A DNA stretch of 64,000 bases from Erythrobacteraceae bacterium CFH 75059 (GTDB taxonomy: Bacteria; Pseudomonadota; Alphaproteobacteria; Sphingomonadales; Sphingomonadaceae). The position numbers and the translations under genes are program-made. The stretch lies in the NCBI GenBank assembly GCA_004331795.1, contig SJSR01000001.1, forward strand, positions 682,001 through 746,000, in the 5' to 3' direction. Positions 61,853 through 64,000 of this stretch are shown here, one piece after another; positions within the stretch are counted from its first letter, which is position 1; the number at the start of each line of letters is the position of its first letter. The notes under the pieces were generated by a model. The model ran no database searches. It had not been told where the DNA came from and saw nothing but the letters and a program-made list of their open reading frames with translations.

Positions 61853-61901
61853 GGCCACGCACACGGCTACCCGCCGCGGCAACATCACGGAAAGGGAGCG
61901 C

Positions 61902-62777
61902 ATGACGATCGAAACCGTCGGCATCGTCGGAGCAGGGCAGATGGGGCAGGGGATCGCCCAGGCGGTCACGCTCGCCGGCTGCGCGGTGACGCTGGTGGAT
62001 GTGGATCGGACGCGTGCGAACGAGGGCCGCGAGGCGCTGGCGCGGACGCTGCGCCGCCTCGGGGAACGCGGCAAGCTCGATCCCGGCACTGCCGAGGCCG
62101 CGCTGAAGCGGGTGGAGGCGGCGGGAGACACCGGCGCGCTGGCGCATGCCGACCTGGTGATCGAGGCCGCGACGGAGCGGGAGGAAATCAAGCGCGGGAT
62201 CTTCGCCTCGCTGGCGCCGGTGCTGCGTGACGAGGCCGTGCTGGCCACGAACACCTCGTCCATCCCCATCACCCGGCTGGCAAGTGCCGCCCGCGACCCG
62301 CGCCAGTTCGTCGGCATCCATTTCTTCAATCCTGTTCCGCTGATGCGATTGGTGGAGGTCATTCCCGGACTCGCGACGGCCCCGGAAACGGTGGAGGTCG
62401 CGCGTGCCTTCGCGCAGCGGCTGGGCAAGGAGGTGGTGCTCAGCCGCGACGAGCCGGGGTTCGTCGTCAACCGCATGCTGCTGCCGATGATCAACGAGGC
62501 CGTGTTCCTGCTGGCCGAAGGCACGGCCAGCGCACAGGACATCGACCGCGGCGCGCGGCTCGGCCTCAACCATCCGCTCGGCCCGTTGCAGCTTGCCGAT
62601 CTCATCGGCCTCGACACCTGCCTCGAAATCATCCGTGTGCTGCATGCGTCCACCGGCGACGGCAAGTACCGGCCCGCACCGCTGCTGCAGCGTTATGTCG
62701 AGGCGGGCTGGCTGGGGCGCAAGAGCGGCCGCGGCTTCTACGACTACGGCGGACCCGAACCCGTCCCCGCGCGCTGA
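61902..62777 (+). CDS. 3-hydroxybutyryl-CoA dehydrogenase
   Basis: 3-hydroxyacyl-CoA dehydrogenase of 291 residues. The NAD site is VGIVGAGQMGQGIAQ (about 5-19), with VDVDR at the end of the second strand. Catalytic His and Glu lie in GIHFFNPVPLMRLVEVIPG (about 138-156), and KEVVLSRDEPGFVVNRML and HPLGPLQLADLIGLD complete the fold. It interconverts acetoacetyl-CoA and 3-hydroxybutyryl-CoA in butyrate or polyhydroxyalkanoate metabolism; electrons from related steps may enter ETF. Confidence 0.93.
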   Translation: MTIETVGIVGAGQMGQGIAQAVTLAGCAVTLVDVDRTRANEGREALARTLRRLGERGKLDPGTAEAALKRVEAAGDTGALAHADLVIEAATEREEIKRGIFASLAPVLRDEAVLATNTSSIPITRLASAARDPRQFVGIHFFNPVPLMRLVEVIPGLATAPETVEVARAFAQRLGKEVVLSRDEPGFVVNRMLLPMINEAVFLLAEGTASAQDIDRGARLGLNHPLGPLQLADLIGLDTCLEIIRVLHASTGDGKYRPAPLLQRYVEAGWLGRKSGRGFYDYGGPEPVPAR

Positions 62778-62783
62778 CACGCG

Positions 62784-62809
62784 GGAACGGGCGCGCCGCA
62801 CCGGGTGTT
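62784..62809 (+). promoter_or_regulatory. Possible EcfG-type promoter
   Basis: GGAAC (62784-62788) and TGTT (62806-62809) are 17 bases apart, the same spacing as the strong candidate at 23363. The first base of the -10 differs from the CGTT consensus. It ends 22 bp before the acidic hypothetical ATG. Confidence 0.35.
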
Positions 62810-62831
62810 GTGCAGGCGAGGAGACGTGGCG

Positions 62832-63224
62832 ATGATGAGCGACGAGAGCACCCGTGCCCCCCGGGGAGATGACGGCGAACGGCAGCCGGATCTTGCCCCC
62901 GAACTGTTCAACGACGAGCAGGAGGACGAATCGGCTCAGGCGCACAGCATTGCCGACGCCGCGCTCGGCGATGAGGATGCGGACGGCTCTCCGCTCGACA
63001 GTATTAAGGTGTCCGGCGGCATCGATGTGATCGAACCGTCGGCGCAGGATCTCGTCGATCACATGCGCGACATGGAGGCCTCCGGACGGATCGACATGGG
63101 CGCCTATGCCGGGGAGCCCAACCACGACGACAACGAAGACAAGTTCGGCGCCGAGAACAAGGTCGACCCGCATCTGACCGGCGATGGCGACAGCGTGCCG
63201 GACACGAGCCTCAACCGTCGCTGA
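62832..63224 (+). CDS. Acidic hypothetical protein
   Basis: Highly acidic protein of 130 residues, rich in Asp, Glu and Gly, with no cysteine and no membrane segment. It lacks regular hydrophobic spacing and is probably disordered; the most ordered part is around GGIDVIEPSAQDLVDHMRDME (about 66-86). GAGGAG precedes ATG 62832; ATG 62835 is equivalent. A possible EcfG promoter upstream suggests a stress-linked role. Its 3' end overlaps the convergent DUF202 gene by 14 bp. No family is recognised. Confidence 0.65.
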   Translation: MMSDESTRAPRGDDGERQPDLAPELFNDEQEDESAQAHSIADAALGDEDADGSPLDSIKVSGGIDVIEPSAQDLVDHMRDMEASGRIDMGAYAGEPNHDDNEDKFGAENKVDPHLTGDGDSVPDTSLNRR

Positions 63225-63606
63225 ACCCGCCGTCGTTCAGAAACCAGAACCCCGCGATCAGCAGCAGGCTTCCGCCGACGACCGACCAGCTCATCCACCT
63301 CAGGTTCGGGAGGCGGGGTGCGGCGACATTGTGGGTCGAGAGCCGGTCGAGTGAGCGGCACGCGCGCCGCTCCGCCATGATCGCCACCGCCGCCCCGAGC
63401 AGGACGAACAGCGTCGCAATCGCGCGCGCCAGCCAGGGCGGTTCGAAGTCGCCGAACACGGCGCGGAAGGCAAGCCCGATGCCGATCGCGGCGAAGGCGG
63501 TGCGCAGCCAGCCGGCATAGGTCCGCTCGGTCGCCTGAACCGTGCGATCCTCCGCCAGCTCGGTCCGCGCCGTGGCCATTTCGTTGGCTTCCTCGCTGTT
63601 CGCCAC
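63211..63606 (-). CDS. DUF202-family membrane protein
   Basis: Protein of 131 residues. The N-terminal 30 are charged, ending in the family box ERTYAGWLRTAFAAIGIGLAF (about 27-47). Three membrane helices follow (about 33-50, 60-80, 105-126). DUF202/YidH proteins have no established activity. ATG 63606 is used. It is convergent with the acidic hypothetical and precedes mutS on the other side by 25 bp. Confidence 0.88.
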   Translation of the reverse strand: MANSEEANEMATARTELAEDRTVQATERTYAGWLRTAFAAIGIGLAFRAVFGDFEPPWLARAIATLFVLLGAAVAIMAERRACRSLDRLSTHNVAAPRLPNLRWMSWSVVGGSLLLIAGFWFLNDGGFSDG

Positions 63607-63630
63607 GCAGGACCAATGGCGCGTCGGCGT

Positions 63631-64000
63631 TCAGGTTCCGCGCAGCTGCTGCTTGATGCCGTAGAGGAGGTCGAGTGCCTCGCGCGGGCTCAGCCGGTCC
63701 GGATCGAGCGCATCGAGCGTCGCGCGGACGGCGTCGACGGCGGTGTCGCGCTGGCGGGCAGCGCTGGCGAACAGGGGCAGTTCGCCAAGGCCCGCGGCAA
63801 GCCCGCCCGTATCGGCGCGCCCCTGTTCGAGCCGGTCGAGCACGTCAGCCGCGCGGGCGATCACCGCCGGCGGGATCCCCGCCAGTTTCGCCACCGCCAG
63901 CCCGAACGACCGGTCGGCGGCGCCGTTCGCCAGTTCGTGCAGCAGGATCAGGTCGCCCTGCCACTCGCGCGCCTTGACATGATGCAGCGTCAGCGCCTCG
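63631..64000 (-). CDS. mutS: DNA mismatch repair protein MutS, 3' end only
   Basis: The last 122 codons of MutS, cut by the right edge of the window. The visible part begins at the end of the ATPase domain (ALTLHHVKAREWQGD, then LILLHELANGAADRSFG and AVAKLAGIPPAVI), followed by the helix-turn-helix dimer region and a short C-terminal tail ending LLYGIKQQL. This matches the C terminus of bacterial MutS. The Walker A region lies outside. Confidence 0.93.
   Translation of the reverse strand, partial: EALTLHHVKAREWQGDLILLHELANGAADRSFGLAVAKLAGIPPAVIARAADVLDRLEQGRADTGGLAAGLGELPLFASAARQRDTAVDAVRATLDALDPDRLSPREALDLLYGIKQQLRGT

Overview
The window is one continuous stretch of a high-GC chromosome (I estimate about 70% G+C). 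It carries mostly housekeeping genes and no phage, transposon, integrase or CRISPR array. The gene families point to an alphaproteobacterium: a SciP (DUF1153) cell-cycle regulator, a cytochrome bc1 operon, COQ7, ETF, a PduO-type adenosyltransferase, an HIG1-like protein and EcfG-type stress promoters. The orders rsfS-rlmH-envC-ctpA-dsbB-coq7 and sucC-etfB-etfA suggest Sphingomonadales. That placement is inferred from gene content and order, not from a database search.

Layout. 1-5.4 kb: ribosome silencing and 23S methylation, a degenerate LytM/M23 protein, a C-terminal processing protease, DsbB-like and COQ7 proteins, and one exported hypothetical. 5.5-13.9 kb: an exopolysaccharide locus with wecB (UDP-ManNAc), a UDP-glucuronate decarboxylase (UDP-xylose) that seems to start at CTG, two unassigned coupled proteins, a Wzc-type tyrosine autokinase, a Wza-type exporter and an O-antigen ligase/polymerase-like protein. 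13.9-22.5 kb: a lipoprotein, fabI, a BrkB/YihY protein, a DnaJ-like chaperone, a coupled pdxH/CDF/phzF set, a serine hydrolase and mnmA. 22.6-28.5 kb: sciP and its coupled partner, a stress membrane protein behind an EcfG-type promoter, and a two-gene RND efflux operon behind a perfect 22-bp palindrome. 28.6-38 kb: DUF445, a TonB-like exported protein, etfA/etfB/sucC, an inositol-phosphatase-family enzyme, an OmpA-like lipoprotein, a CorC-type protein and a glycosyltransferase.

38.2-45.8 kb is an eight-gene minus-strand operon, gpmA-purE-purK-folA-ribF-ileS-lspA-DUF3035, in which all seven junctions overlap by 1 or 4 bases. ileS contains a roughly 230-bp patch of low GC and foreign-looking codon use. 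45.8-47.1 kb holds small proteins, tRNA-Thr and the most AT-rich intergenic DNA of the window. 47.1-55.7 kb: a bPH2 (YdbS/YdbT-like) pair, a GNAT protein, threonine aldolase, a DMT transporter, an SDR protein, pepN and pgeF. 55.9-59.4 kb: the bc1 complex (petABC), apt and tRNA-Gly. 59.4-64 kb: an HNH endonuclease, gluQ, an HIG1-like protein, the adenosyltransferase, 3-hydroxybutyryl-CoA dehydrogenase, an acidic hypothetical, DUF202 and the 3' end of mutS.

No gap between genes exceeds 300 bp. I found no obviously new multi-gene defence or mobile system. The signals most worth following are the ileS codon-usage patch, the CTG start of the epimerase, the unassigned polysaccharide-locus proteins, the enlarged RND permease with its palindromic operator, and a 33-bp direct repeat behind the DUF3035 gene.
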